The notes under the pieces: model-generated
Told to the model about the DNA's origin: nothing
Seen by the model: only the letters and a program-made list of their open reading frames with translations
Database searches by the model: none
DNA from: Collybiopsis luxurians FD-317 M1
Lineage: Eukaryota; Basidiomycota; Agaricomycetes; Agaricales; Omphalotaceae
Assembly (NCBI GenBank): GCA_000827265.1
Contig: KN834778.1
Span: 385,097 to 449,096 of the forward strand
Length of the DNA: 64,000 nucleotides
Direction of reading: 5' to 3'
Shown: piece by piece, positions 11,345 to 23,413 of the stretch
Numbering within the stretch: position 1 is the first letter of the stretch
Layout: each line of letters starts with the position of its first letter
Made by a program: the position numbers and the translations under genes

Positions 11345-12443
11345 TTAGGTAACCCAACACCGGAGTTCCACATAATAATTTGACCTCTCCCAACTATCTT
11401 GTATGAAATCGATACCTCTCGCCTTTTTATCACTTTCCTTTTGTTTTGGCGTATTCGTCCAATGATCCAACCCAACAAACAATCCCATCTCCTCCGCCGC
11501 GTCCTCTACAAGTCTCCTTAGCTCTCCTTTGGCGAACATGTGGTAGTATCGGTTGAATACTTGCTGCTCAGTCCCACCCTTTGCGATTTCGAGGGTCTGT
11601 GTCCGGGTGTTGTCTTTCATGTTGGATGAAGTGGAAGTGGAGGAAGCCAGAACCCACGGAACGAATACATCCTTCCCATCTTGATCATGTCTACTCTGCT
11701 GTGCTTGAGTATTGGTAAGAGGAATCTCTCTCTTAGACAGCTCATCTTGCTCTATAGCCCACACATAGATGAGTATGCGTCCGTGTGAGGGTGAGACAGC
11801 TTGAAGAAGTCGCTTCGAGCAAAAACAAGAGCACAATGAATATCATTCGGAGTTGAAGAAGTGGAACGTAAGGCAAGTGACGGGCAAAGCAGGGGATTGA
11901 AACTCACTTGAACGGCCTGTTTCCTTCTCTCGTACGTCGCTAAATGGTGTATAGTAGCTATTGATATGGCGTAGTCCTGCTCGTTCCATGTGAGTGAAAA
12001 ACAGAAGTTTGGCTGAGAGTACATACAAAGATGCCTTCCCTCCAACACCTATCCAATACGTTCGCTCTAACAACTTCCCTTCGCGCACTACCGCTCCCGG
12101 CATTTTGAGCGATTTTGAGCAAATTGAAGCTTTTATCGAGGCCGATGGTCATTATCGCGTTTGGATTGTGTACAGGCCCCAGTGGTAGATACTTTCCATT
12201 CCCAGTTCCCGAATCAAGGCCAATCCATCCTGGCGGAAGGTTTGTGAGGAAAGAGGCAATTACAGGCCATGGCTGTAGATCAGAAAGTCAAAAAACCATG
12301 AGGTGATAGTCGGACATAGTCCAAATTACTTTATATCTTGTCGAAGAAAAATGGGGGGCAATTTGCTCATAGATTGCATGGACATGGGTCGCTTCATACT
12401 CTGCTGCGTCGGATGGAGGGATAGTTGAGATTACACTGGGCAT
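11345..12443 (-). CDS. TRM9: TRM9-type tRNA wobble-uridine carboxymethyl methyltransferase
   Basis: Exons 12330-12443, 12027-12272, 11908-11976 and 11345-11812 give 298 residues. Trm9 methylates carboxymethyluridine at the tRNA wobble position, after Elongator, using S-adenosylmethionine. Seen: the N-terminal region EYEATHVHAIYEQIAPHFS, the SAM-binding motif GLDSGTGNGKYL, the motif around DYAISIATIHHLATYERR, and ILIYVWAIEQDE before the variable linker. The C-terminus has VFNRYYHMFAKGELRRLV and ends SNYYVELRCWVT, as in the family. Intron 3 is long for this window (95 nt). The gene starts 42 nt after the ALG13 stop on the same strand. Confidence 0.9.
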
Positions 12444-12485
12444 TGCATTGAAGATGGTGATAGTACAAAATGAAACAGGTATATA

Positions 12486-13112
12486 TCAAATAAACCCCAT
12501 TTCCTTGTCAATTAGATCGCGAAATCTACTCCCGTCAAAAGGCGGAAACTTGACTAGAGATGAAGAATCCAAGTCGAGGATTGTCTGGGACAGTGTTCTG
12601 TAACCAGTGCATGAGCTCGAAACCGCGAACAAACGTTGTGACTCAGTCTTACTCAATCGTCGCAACCTTCAGATGTCCCAGCTCACCCAAAGCTTCTGCC
12701 AGTTCTTGCTGGTGATTATCCAACAATGTAGGGTTCGGAATGACAATCAATGGTTTGTCCATACGAAGAACATCGACAATCGTTCCGGAACCTGGGTGCA
12801 AGGATGGATCGATAACCAAATAATCATTGACAACTGAAAACCCCCACCAGCATGGCTAATCACTAGATCTGCCTTTGCATACTCGGTCTGCAATGAGGGC
12901 TTGAACTTCCAGCATTCGATTTGTACGCCGTCCTTATTCAAATGCAATCCGTCCACTGCAACGCGATCCTTGTACGGAAATTCGGAATTTCCACATTGTA
13001 CTACAAGCCTGGCGTATCCTTTGTTCGAAAGGCTGGACAAGACGGTCGAGGAAAAGACAGTTTGGACGAGTGCGTCGAAACGCGTCGAGCCCACTGTAAT
13101 GAACGCGAGCAT
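12486..13112 (-). CDS. ALG13: ALG13, catalytic subunit of UDP-GlcNAc transferase
   Basis: Exons 12848-13112, 12653-12791 and 12486-12597 give 171 residues. ALG13 with membrane subunit ALG14 adds the second GlcNAc to dolichol-PP-GlcNAc on the cytosolic face of the ER. Seen: N-terminal [23 protein letters not shown], then [18 protein letters not shown] formed across intron 1, [23 protein letters not shown], and a C-terminal segment [19 protein letters not shown] after intron 2. Without intron 2 the frame would stop early at a TAA that is part of the GTAAGA donor. The gene is divergent from the P5C reductase gene (68 bp between starts). Confidence 0.93.
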
Positions 13113-13180
13113 GACTCGGTTACATGAGTCAAAAAAAATATTCCGAGCTTTTTCCCTTTCCAGCTTGTCTGTTCATCGCG

Positions 13181-14422
13181 ATGGGTTATACACTCTGCGT
13201 TCTAGGTTTACTTTTTAATTCTCATCTGATTCTTATAAATCCTAATCAACTTCTTAGGCTGCGGCACGATGGGCGTCGCAGTCCTTTCCGGCGTCGTCGA
13301 TAGTCTAGACATCCCTTCCAGATTCGCCAACGGCAATAATGCAGAAAAATGGGAATCTCATACCCCCGGTACTCTAACACCTCAGCCTTCTTCCCCAAAC
13401 GATGCCACGATTCCTTCTCGATTTCTCGCCTGTGTCAGTAGAGAGCAGAGCGCGGTGAAGCTCAGAAGTACTTTTTCCAGCATCGGTGGGGTGTTGGCAC
13501 AAAGCATCGAGGTTCTGGTAGGAAGGAATGTGGAGGCTGTCGGGCAGAGTGATGTGATTTTACTCTGGTGAGTTGAATAGATGGGATGTAGATAAATTGG
13601 GACCCGTTCTTGATGCGTTTGCATCACAGCTGCAAGCCTCAAATCGCACATTCTATTCTCTCCGAACCTGGCATGAAAGAAGGTTTGGATGGAAAACTTC
13701 TCATCAGCATCCTCGCTGGTGTGACAATCACTCAGTTATCTGGATGGGTACTTCCGACAACAAAGGTCATCAGAGCGATGCCCAATACGCCTTGTAAAGT
13801 GTGTACTACTCGCTTTTTTCCTCAGTAGAATCATGTATCTCATCCAAAATCACCTCCAGATCCGTGAAGGGATGACTATAGTTTCCACCCTTCCACCCTC
13901 ACCGACCTCCGAGCTTGACACCTCTCTCATCCTCAAAATATTCTCCTCAATCGGTCGATGTCGGTTCCTCGATGAAAAACATTTCGACGCCTGTACAGCC
14001 TTGTCTGGGTCTGGTCCAGCATTCGCTTGTATCTTTTTAGAAGCCATGGCGGACGGAGGAGTGATGATGGGATTACCTCGGGCCGAGGCATTGGAGTTGG
14101 CCAGCCAGAGTACGTGCTGATATGAAATTTGCCTTGAACTCACCAGACTAATGTTCGACGATAGCATTACAAGGCACAGCGCGTATGGTTCTTCAAGCTG
14201 GACAACACCCGGCGCAGATTAGGGATGCAGTGACAAGTGAGCAGTTTCTCGTGTCTTGTCTCGCTTTTTCATTTTGGTTGATACTTGTAAATAGCTCCTG
14301 GAGGTTGCACAATCGCTGGTCTCCTCGCCTTGGAAGACGGTAAAGTTCGGTCAACTATTGCGCGTTGTATACAAATCGCCACCGATCGGGCTAGTGAGTT
14401 GGGTCAACCGGGAGGTAAATAA
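13181..14422 (+). CDS. PRO3: Pyrroline-5-carboxylate reductase
   Basis: Exons 13181-13205, 13258-13567, 13630-13798, 13860-14109, 14165-14236 and 14295-14422 give 317 residues. The enzyme reduces pyrroline-5-carboxylate to proline with NAD(P)H, the last step of proline synthesis. Exon 1 is only 25 nt (MGYTLCVLG) and completes the Rossmann motif VLGCGTMGVAVLSG. Also seen: DVILLCCKPQ, ISILAGVTITQL, VIRAMPNTPC, the substrate site ALSGSGPAFACIFLEAMADGGVMMGLPR, and TPGGCTIAGLLALEDG. All are standard for the family. The stop TAA is at 14420-14422. Confidence 0.95.
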
Positions 14423-14891
14423 GTGGATTTGGATCAATTTTGGATGAGATAGAAAGAGCGTATTACAATTCAAAATTGATCTCCGAAATGCTGCTTGGCG
14501 GGTCCGAAGTTTGACTCGCGTCCGAAATTCCAGCATCTCGAAATACACTCTAGCAATTCTTTGGTGGTTAATATGAAAGCAGCCGAATGGACTCTCTCGT
14601 AAACATCAGGCCAAAGTGTAATGCTCAGGGCTGCGAAGTCAACGTACACAGACAGACTAACAAATGCTGTAATCATTCCAAGCCAAGCTCCTCCCCATTT
14701 CACTTAGATCCTTGCACCTTTGCTAACACGGAGTTGCGACGGTTCATGCACTTATTTCTGATATAACATTTCGTGATTTCAAGAATCAGAATATTCTTTA
14801 GTACAACACCATGTAACATCGTCGGTTGGAAATCCTCGCTATGATAAGAAATATTTTGTTGTGCTCCTACTTCTGCTCCATTGGCGTCTCT
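14423..14891. other. Intergenic region between convergent genes
   Basis: About 470 bp between the stops of the P5C reductase gene and the minus-strand DUF6534 gene. A 77-codon open frame at 14470-14703 on the minus strand is hydrophobic in part, but has no splice partner or motif. I call nothing here beyond 3' UTRs. Confidence 0.5.
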
Positions 14892-16698
14892 TTAGTGTAC
14901 ACTCCGCAAGAACGGATGAGGTTGTGTAGTAATGTGACCATGGCCATCTCCCTCCTTGTCTAGGTCGTCGAGGTCAAATGAAGTAAGCATTGACGTGTCG
15001 TTTCGGGAATATTGATTCCGGTCGTAGCTACTGACCCGCCCGCGCTGTGAGCCATGTCGCGGCCTGGAGTAGGTGCCAGTGACGCCAGACGTGCCGGCCT
15101 GTCAAGAGAGGCAGAGAATCGATATCACTGTAAGAAGGAAGGGAGGCGTGGACATACATTGAAAGATGACTGCGCGGTTGACAAAACATGCGTACTGCTC
15201 ACGCTCCGTAAATTTGCTCTGGAGTTCAAACTATAATAGATTGGAATTATAATCAGTATAAGCGGAGTAAATATGCATTTTTGCGCATTGAAGTAAAGCT
15301 TTTCACTTTGCGAGAAGAGTGTTGGAAAAGACTGTAATGGTTTTTGGAAAAGATGGAAGTAAGAAACAGCTCGGCTACGAATGGTTATACTTACTTTTTG
15401 GTAGTAGTAAGAGCAGAGAGAGCCAAATAACTTGATTATACAATTGTAGGTTCGTTTCGTCCGAGAGAGTTTGCATACTTACAATTGTCTCGCATAGTGA
15501 GAATCTGCCAGATAACAGTGATATTGAGTGAGAGATTATTGACAGTATTATTCCATCACTCACACAAATTAAAATAGTGATACCGATCGCACTGAAGAGG
15601 TATGGTCGACATGGGATATTATAGAGAGAGTGTGCGGGTGAGTGTGTGTTGACTAGACTTACCTAGTGAGCGCACCAGTTTCTGCAACATGTTCAGAAGG
15701 AATCAGCGAACTATAGCAAGATATCAAGATGCCCACCGATCGCCCATAATATGAGTTTGTCCACCATTGCCACCGTACTGTGGTACGCGTCGACTCTCCT
15801 CTGCCTCAAACTGACCACCAATGTAAGCATTATTGAAAGATCAGTACATGCACCAATAATTTGACTAGCGATGATAAGTGTTCGCCACTTTGCTACAAAA
15901 GGCCTGTAGTAGGGCAATCTGAACGCCTCGACGGCACCTGCAATGATGACACCGAAACGAGCTGATATAAGAGCTACCATCATAATTGGGATGAGGCGGT
16001 ACGGTGTAGGAGAATGAGTTATTAATCTCCAGAGACGGTAGGTGAAGTATCCTTGCACTGGAAGACATTGAATGTACTGGTCAAAGAAACGTTTTGCGCA
16101 AAGGGAAAATTTGCCGACCCAAAGCCACGCAGATCCCGTAGAAGATGACCCCGAGCCCTAAAGTTATTGGTGCCCGTCTCAAGTAGTTCGGATTTCCATA
16201 TCCAATGACACTCCAGTAATATAAAAAGTGAACCGTGCATATCGTTTGCCCGAGTTCTACGAGCCTACCACGGTCAGAGTTCACTTCAGTTGAGGGATCA
16301 ATCATATACATGCACTCGCGTCTACTTACCAAAGAGTATCGACCTAGCCATGAGAAAAAGTCAGTCGGGGTTGGATAGCATGGGATACGAATGGAATGAA
16401 TAAGTTAGGAAGCGGACCAGAAATCATAGTAAATGCAGCGCAAGAACCAGAGTAAAAGTGTTGCCAAGTCCAGTCACGCACAATGATCTTTGTCCAAAAA
16501 GAGTCCAGTGGAAAGCTTCTGTGATAAGCATACGTCTGTGTCGTAACCACCCCAAATAGTATGGAGGAGATTATCGTTGAAATTTCAAGGGCTCCTAGGA
16601 CGAAAGTAGATGAGCAGGGAGGAACCAACAGTCGCAGTCTGCGTACCGAAAGTAGAACCTAAATCCAGGCCCTCCATCGCAGCATTGTTACTAGCCAT
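14892..16698 (-). CDS. DUF6534-type multi-pass membrane protein
   Basis: Twelve exons (16647-16698, 16482-16594, 16330-16343, 16119-16264, 15737-16057, 15663-15681, 15564-15591, 15483-15504, 15395-15430, 15307-15331, 15158-15230, 14892-15098) give 351 residues. The protein belongs to a large basidiomycete family of unknown function with about seven helices. Family marks seen: STFGALEISTIISSILFGVVTTQTY near the N-terminus, VDTLWLVELGQTICTVHFLYYW, VQGYFTYRLWRL, a helix pair around SQIIGACTDLSIMLTLVVSL, KLILWAIETGALTS, and FSNTLLANLNSR before a hydrophilic Ser/Asp/His tail. Seven exons are 14-36 nt long, unusually short. The GPCR-like shape is known for the family. Any signalling role is inference. 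Confidence 0.82.
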
Positions 16699-17234
16699 AG
16701 GATCTGTTAAGTTCTTATAAAAAAAGGACGCATCCAAGGAAGAAGAGTGGAGGGAGGAAGATCTCGAGTTCCTCCAGAATAACTCAGAAGATTTAACAAG
16801 GTGGGTTATAAAGGAATTGACAGGGAAAACAAGTGTGGGATTTTAACATAAAGTACGCTACAGAGCACGTACCAGCAGGCATTCAAAACTGAAGCCGGGA
16901 GGTCCGAATTTTCCGCATAACGGTGCCCAATGATCAGTTTGGCTCCTTGATCCTATTCGAGCAGCTCGTTGTGATCCACGCTGAGCCTGCCCCATGTAGT
17001 CCATATCGTTCCGTGGCGTTGCCAGTGAGTTGACTTGTTGGAATGGTAGCAACTTTAAAAGTGAACTTGAAGCAGCAACACGCGTGGACACGTGCCACCG
17101 CGAACCCGAGCGTCTATTTCTTTTTTTTGTCATTTCCCAAGATGGCGGCTGCTGAAGGCAAGCGTACACTCTTTGTATAAAATAATGGAAAAGCTTATTC
17201 TGTTAAAGTCTTTCACAAAGCTCACCACATATTA
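16699..17234. other. Divergent intergenic region
   Basis: About 535 bp between the start of the DUF6534 gene and the RRM-like gene. It carries a good start context at 17142 (AAGATGGCGG) followed by MAAAEGKRTLFV and a stop, which could be a 5' exon of the RRM-like gene spliced through a GCAAGC donor, or chance. No other gene was seen. Confidence 0.4.
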
Positions 17235-17945
17235 ATGAAACGTGTACCGATATTGACTACCACAGCAGATGTCCGTCGTATGTTGGCTCGGCATAATGTC
17301 CAAGGTGTTACCGATGGTGCGTGATTATTCTCCGGTAATCCATTATTCTAACCAGGCTTCCCTTGCAATTCTAGTTGCAATACTGTATGAAAAATTTGTG
17401 CCAAAGAAGCAAGCGTTAATCACATTGTCTCGACCGACTTTTCTGAGAGACAATCTCAGAGCGCTTGAAAATGCAACATTAAGCGGGTCCTTCATCACTA
17501 GTGAAGCGGCCGACTACTCGGAGAGTGGACCACCACCTTCTACCTTCGGAAACGGTCCCCATGCTGGTGTCGACGATGGAGGGAAGAGTGTGCTTCTTTC
17601 TTGGTTTCCAAGCACGATGGACATGTCCCATCTTGTTCCTGTGTTGCAAAAGTACCAGTTGGCTGGTTCCTTCAAAGAGTCCGTTATTCCTACAGAGTGA
17701 GTGCCCATTTCTCCCTGCTCGACTTTGACTGATTATTCGCAAACAAGTTCAACCGCAAAGCTGCCCATTTCAGTTCTTGGTAAGTTCTCACATTTTCATC
17801 GTTTCCCCGACGTTACTCAAGTGTTCCTGCAGTCAAAACTGCCTCGGAATCAGAGGCCTACCGAATTGTGAGGGATCTACATATGACAAATCCGCTGGAA
17901 AAGATGAGATGGTCAAAATTAATTCAAGCACGTATTATACATTAA
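17235..17945 (+). CDS. Small RRM-like protein of unknown role
   Basis: Exons 17235-17316, 17375-17696, 17748-17779 and 17833-17945 give 182 residues. Two halves each resemble an RNA-recognition fold: VPILTTTADVRRMLARHNV...QALITLSRPTFLRDNLRALEN, and KSVLLSWFPSTMDMSHLVPVLQKYQL...VLVKTASESEAYRIVRDLH. The linker is Ser/Pro/Gly-rich. No canonical RNP1 aromatic motif is clear, so RNA binding is inferred from pattern only. The basic N-terminus (MKRV) might continue a mitochondrial presequence in an unseen 5' exon. It is convergent with CBC2, 71 bp apart. Confidence 0.6.
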
Positions 17946-18016
17946 ACTAGCAAACAACCGTTTACATTCTGTCTGCTTCTGCATCATCAGTCCGTGTTCG
18001 TTGACCCTACAAAAGG

Positions 18017-18790
18017 TCAGCGTAAGCGTTGGCACCGAGGAGACACGATAAAGGAACCGACCGTTCTTTCATTATCACCTTCGTCTCCCGGTGATCTTCC
18101 ACGCTTCAGTTTACCTTCAGAGTTTTCTACTTCCCTCCATTCTTCGCCGCCGCCAGCCACGGCACCTGGTCCATCCTGCGCATCAACGTATCGCTCTTCC
18201 ACCTCTTGTCGTCTCCTCTCAATCTCCAACCTTTGCGCCTGTGCACCCCAACCGCCGCGACCAGGGTCATAATCCTGTCTATGTTCGTCCCGAACTTGAC
18301 CACCACTTTTCCCTCTCCCAAATTGTCTCCCTTCTTTGTATCCCATGTCCAAGTCACATCGAATGATTCGTTCATCAAGTTTAGTGCCACTGATATAGCG
18401 CATACTGGCAAGGGCTTCGGCATGGGTGTAATACTCTACGAAACAAAAACCGCATGGTGTTCTAAGCTCAGGTCAGTGCGAGTACAAATAAATGAGTTGT
18501 ATACATACCGAGTGTTACGGTCAAGACCCATGATGATCCTTTTAATACCGCCTCCATCCTCGGGATTGGCGCATTTTGAAAATAATTCATATATCTGTTC
18601 TTCGGTAGTATAAAAACTGAGGTTGCCAATCTAGATGGGATACATCAAGTTACTGAATGAAAAAGTAGAGCTGGCTACACACATAGAGAGTAGTTGAATT
18701 TGACAAAAGGTCATCCTGGTATCTACGGTCAACGCGGCTTTGAGAATCCTTGTAATTCGAAGGTTGGTCGAGACGTTGAACGACATTCAT
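18017..18790 (-). CDS. CBC2: CBC2 / CBP20, nuclear cap-binding protein subunit 2
   Basis: Exons 18683-18790, 18509-18630 and 18017-18461 give 224 residues. With the large subunit CBP80 it binds the m7G cap of nuclear RNAs and links capping to splicing and export. Seen: the N-terminal cap-binding region with conserved tyrosines ([16 protein letters not shown]), RNP2 IGNLSFY, the loop [17 protein letters not shown]1 CGFCFVEYY, and the C-terminal [16 protein letters not shown] stretch that folds on the cap. The remaining tail is Arg/Glu/Gly-rich and longer than in yeast. It is divergent from TRS130 with 45 bp between starts. Confidence 0.95.
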
Positions 18791-18835
18791 GGTAAAATGG
18801 TAACAAGTTAATTTTCTCACGATTAGTCTCTGCAA

Positions 18836-21800
18836 ATGACTACAACTCACAAATCAATTCTTGTTTCTTATTCTGCTACTCCGTCTTTTTTATCATCAAC
18901 CAGCTGGGCTCAGATACTCCAAACACTCAGTTCTCAACTACCTTTGCGTAACATTCACTGGAAATCTTCATCCAGAACTTCCATCCGCACAATTAACCAA
19001 CTCGACCTCTCTCTCCTCAATCTAGACTCCATCAGAGACGAGCTTACCTCTCAAATACCTACTACGTTATTGGATAGACCTTTATTGAACATATATGTTA
19101 TTACGTGCGAGGTTTGTTGTCCTATTTCCGACTCGATTCGGTTTCTCAATCCTCGGCTGTCAGAATCACGATATCGAAGCATATCGCGCTACCGTGAAAA
19201 AGCAAATAAAAGAATGGCATACAACAGTTTCTGCCCGCAAGAATCAGGAATGGCTCATCCTTCACGTTGTTCGAGCGGATACCAGAGCTCAATCTGGAGC
19301 GTTCTTTACGCTCAAAGGCTCAGTGTTGGATAAGGTCCGCGCGGATTTCAACACAGATAAACGAGAACGGTTTGTGTCGTCTAGTCCGCTTGACTGTAAC
19401 GCGTACCAACATCGTCAACAGCTGTGTTCAACTTGTGTGGTCTGGTGGAACGAATAATCCCGCAACATGGGCTGAAGTCCTTAACAAACTTCGCGACGGC
19501 GTGTTATCTGCATTCGAGGCAGCCGTAATTCAACGTGAAGATGAAGTCAGGCGTTCAGAGGGTCAGCGACAAATGCCAGGCTGGAATTTCTGCACATTCT
19601 TCATTCTCAAGGTACGTTTTAGCCCTTTGTCTGTTTCTCCCGAAAATAACATGACTGGACAGGAAAGCTTAGCCAGTTCCTTCGAGGGGATGACCCTGTA
19701 CGATGATGCTTTGCTGGTCTACGAGGAGCTCGAGTTCTCGTTCTCTCAGGTCCTGAAGGAGAAGAACCTTTCGTGGTTTGGGACGCTGATCGCGCCAGGT
19801 CCAACCGATGATTCTGCGCCATTGCTTTCCAACTCTAAGAAGGCCTATAGAGATCTCATTCTCGCCAATAACATCACCGTTTTTGACTTCCGAATATATC
19901 TTCTCTCTCGTCAATGCGAGCTCCTTGCGAAAGCTGGTCGCGTGACGGAAATCTGCAAAAAAGTGGGAGTCTTCTTGAGCGTTTTTGGACGACGTCTACG
20001 AGAGGCAGAGGTGTGTTTGCTTATCCCAGCTGACGCTCTGATTAATTTATTGCCCAGTCGGAGATTCCCCCATTCTTTGTTGAATCATGGATATACTCTT
20101 CAGCTCTGACCGTGGTCGATCAGGTTGATGCCTGGTCCGCCAACACTGATCTGGATGCTAAGCGGCCTGCCTTCAACGCTGGAAAAGCTGAGTTGCTTGA
20201 ACTAGCACGCAATCAGGTGTCGTATATATCTTATATGCTATATGCAACATTCAGCTTTATCTTCTCTAGCTTGACATGCTTGGTATTGAACGACAATATC
20301 TTCCTTGCAAACCTCCGTTTTCCAGTGACCTGGCATTCGAATCTGTCAACTCCAGGTCGATAGAAGGTATCAGTAATTCACAGCTCCTGGCAGCGCTGAA
20401 AGACGAAAATTCTTTTTACGATCTGTACATCCATACCACAAATCGTGCGATTGACCTTTATGCAAAATCTGGTCGACGTAAATTTGCCCTTAAACTGCAT
20501 GGCAGCCTCGCTGCCCTTGACCTGTAAGGTCTTTGTTTCAGAATGATATTTTCCTGGGGCTCATCATCTTTCAAAGTCACCGAGGCCGATTAGAAACAGC
20601 GTTCACGACCTACAGTTCTCTCCCTGCCCATTACGCACCTCATATGTGGACATCACTGGAGTCAGCCATGCTATCGAAAGCATTAGAAACTCACGACTTG
20701 GCTGAGAAGCCAAAGGATCGAGAGTGGATCCATATTCTGCTTGCTTTCTTCAAAACGTACGCAGAAAGTGCAGGGGCACAGCTCTTGATACCTGAAGAGA
20801 GCAAGGTACAGTATGTCACTCGGTTGATGGATTTCCTGGAAAAAGCGGTCTCAGAGCTTGACACCGGTATGAAATATTGCCTTTTCCAATGCAAAATCGG
20901 TTATTCATCAATTGTTCCAGATTTATCGCATCCAGACCATCCTTCATTGAAAGTCCGAGTCTCTTCTTCTGCCATCTTGGATGAGACTCGAGACGGCTCT
21001 TACTTAGAGGTCACTATTCAAAATTTCCTTCCTTGTGTGAGTTGGTAAACCTTATTCTTAGATATATTCCTCACCGCGCCCTTCCAGTCTATTCCGACCA
21101 GTGAAGTCTCCGTGGTTCTCACAGGAAGAGATTCGGAACGGTTCAAATTTGCGGCGCCTAACGAATCGCTTACGCCGGGGAAGACAAAGCTGAAACTTTT
21201 TTGTCCTGTATGTATATTATCGGTGGAACTTGCCGGCCTTCTGAGAAAAAGCCCCAGATCCCTTGCCATGGTAGCTTTCTCTTAGATAGCAGCGAGATTC
21301 GAATAAAGCGGCTGCTTTTACAGTGGTCCCATCGAAGGGCTGCGCAGAATTCTAAAAGCTCGCGCGGTCTTGGAAAGGATAATAGCGTTCTCGTACGTGT
21401 GCCACATGATCCCCTGGCTTTTGATGTCCATCTTCGACAACCTCCACTTAGTAAGTCCAGAACGATGCAATTTTCAAAGGGATCACACCAACAACATCTA
21501 CAGTTGCACTCGGAGCTCAACCTAGTTTACTAGTTGTGGTTTCCACTGGAAGAAATGAAATATCGAATGCTTCTTTGAAGTTGTCCGCGCCTTCGGTCAC
21601 CTTCGAATGCCAGGATGTAACCCTTTCTACAAGTACTTTATTTCTCATCGCTTACCACTCTTCCAACTGACTCGCCACTTTACTTTCCAGAAGGGATAAT
21701 TGTACCCGGCAAGACATCTGAGCGTATTTCTCTTCAAGACTTACCCCCAGACAAGGAGATCGAGCTTCTCATTCCTCACTCCGATGTGTCTGGTTTTCAT

Positions 21801-23389
21801 TCTATTGTAAGCAAATAATACTACGCGTTCATCCTAATATTGAAAATTGTCCTTAGAAAGTGACATTTGAAGTCGATTACACTACAACTTCAGAGTCATC
21901 AATCAACCGGAACCTACGGCTAACGAGAGCTATCAACACAACTCTCCCAGTTTCCGTCAATGTTGAAGATTTTTTCAGAGGGGATCGGTAAATATACGCT
22001 TCAGACCTATGCCTTTCTTCACTTAGTACTTCCTACTACAGGTTATTCTCCAAATTCATCGTCTCCACTTTGAGCCATCAGCACGTACGAATATCAAACG
22101 CTCAGTTAGAGCTTCCCGGTAGCGAAACGCAAGGCTTGAAGATATTGGCTTGCTCGTCTTCGAAGCGCGGCATCATCGTGAGGGCAACCTAGGTCACTTA
22201 TTCAAAACTCTGACCCTGTTGTAGACCGTTACCCCTAGTCAACCAGCACAATTTCTCTTTCAAATTCACTCCGATGGACCAGGTGACCGTTTCTGACTGA
22301 CTTGAAGGAAGATGATTATTCATAGCATCTGCAGTGCGCGATCCCTTGAGCTTGAATATCACTTATCGCATGCTTCGAGAAGGTATGATCTTTCGTATCC
22401 CTACTTTCATCAAATCGAACTGACGTGATAAACAAAGAGGTTGAGTTTGTAGTAGAAGAAGCCGTTCAGAATGCAATCAAAGACACGCCCGAGTGGAAAA
22501 ATCAACGTATTCCCCTAGTGAGGAAACTGATTCAGATGCTTGAGACCGATGCGAACTGGGTTGAACCGTACGGAATATCTGGGGAACTACATATACTGGG
22601 ATCACCTGAATCAGACGACCCCTTACGGGATGCCCTCGAAGTGGTGAAGAAGGTGCGAAAGAATAGACTGTGTTACAATGCTGCAAGTTTATTCATGAAC
22701 AGAGGCTCCGAACTCATAAGCATCCTGATTCACCCATTGGGCCCTGGCACGAGATCAAGATTCCCGTGGATGTCCCAATCATGAACGTGAGTTGGCTCAA
22801 TCGAATGCTTCTCTTAAGTTTCAATCGACTAAATTCTGTTTCCAGATCGTGGCTGCAGCGCAGATCCAGATATCTACGGTGAAAGCTGAAGCTTTATACG
22901 CTGGTCAGCCTATACCTGCAACTCTTAATGTTCATACTTCGTTCCACTGGGGCACAAGTGCGAATGACAAAGAGCGAGAGTATAAGATGCAGTATGATGT
23001 GGAAGAAATGGTTAAAGAATGGCTCGTCAGTGGAAAGAAGCGCGGTACTTTCTCAGCTACTGTAAGTTTCCCACGTCTACCTTCAGCTTATTGACACGCT
23101 CCTTGTAGGACGACGGTACTTTCACTATGCCACTCACGTTGGTTGCCCTCCATCACGGAGAATTCAGTTTACCGAAGGTAAGAGCTGCCATCATTCGGTT
23201 CGAAACAAAAAAAAATAAGCGCGTATTTTTTAGGTTATGGTTCATGCACTACCTCTCGCCGATGTCGTTACAATGGGGTCTATGGCTATACCCAACACCG
23301 AAACGTATCAGGTACACGGTGCTGAAAAAGTTTTGATATCACCACGGGGAGGACGTAGTACATTTGTTCTAGGTATGGGTTCAACGTGA
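18836..23389 (+). CDS. TRS130: TRS130 / TRAPPC10, TRAPP II complex subunit
   Basis: Twenty-one exons give 1172 residues: 18836-19111, 19164-19369, 19422-19611, 19663-20010, 20058-20216, 20270-20523, 20577-20866, 20921-21036, 21088-21207, 21258-21450, 21504-21632, 21691-21806, 21857-21987, 22042-22177, 22225-22282, 22326-22382, 22438-22652, 22703-22786, 22846-23061, 23109-23177 and 23234-23389. The subunit is specific to TRAPPII, the Golgi tether and Rab GEF. The N-terminal half is alpha-solenoid (EAYRATVKKQIKEWHT, FYDLYIHTTNRAIDLYAKSGRRKFALKLHGSLAAL). The C-terminal half is beta-rich and ends with the Trs130 signature around WHEIKIPVDVPIMN, TLNVHTSFHWG, YDVEEMVKEWLVSGKKRG and HGAEKVLISPRGGRSTFVLG. 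Spliced length is an exact multiple of three. Confidence 0.9.
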
Positions 23390-23413
23390 TAGATTAGCAT
23401 ACGGTGGTATTTT

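Noticed and set aside
14470..14703. Possible small hydrophobic protein on the minus strand
   Set aside because: No signal peptide, no partner exon, and it lies in the space between two convergent genes where 3' UTRs are expected.
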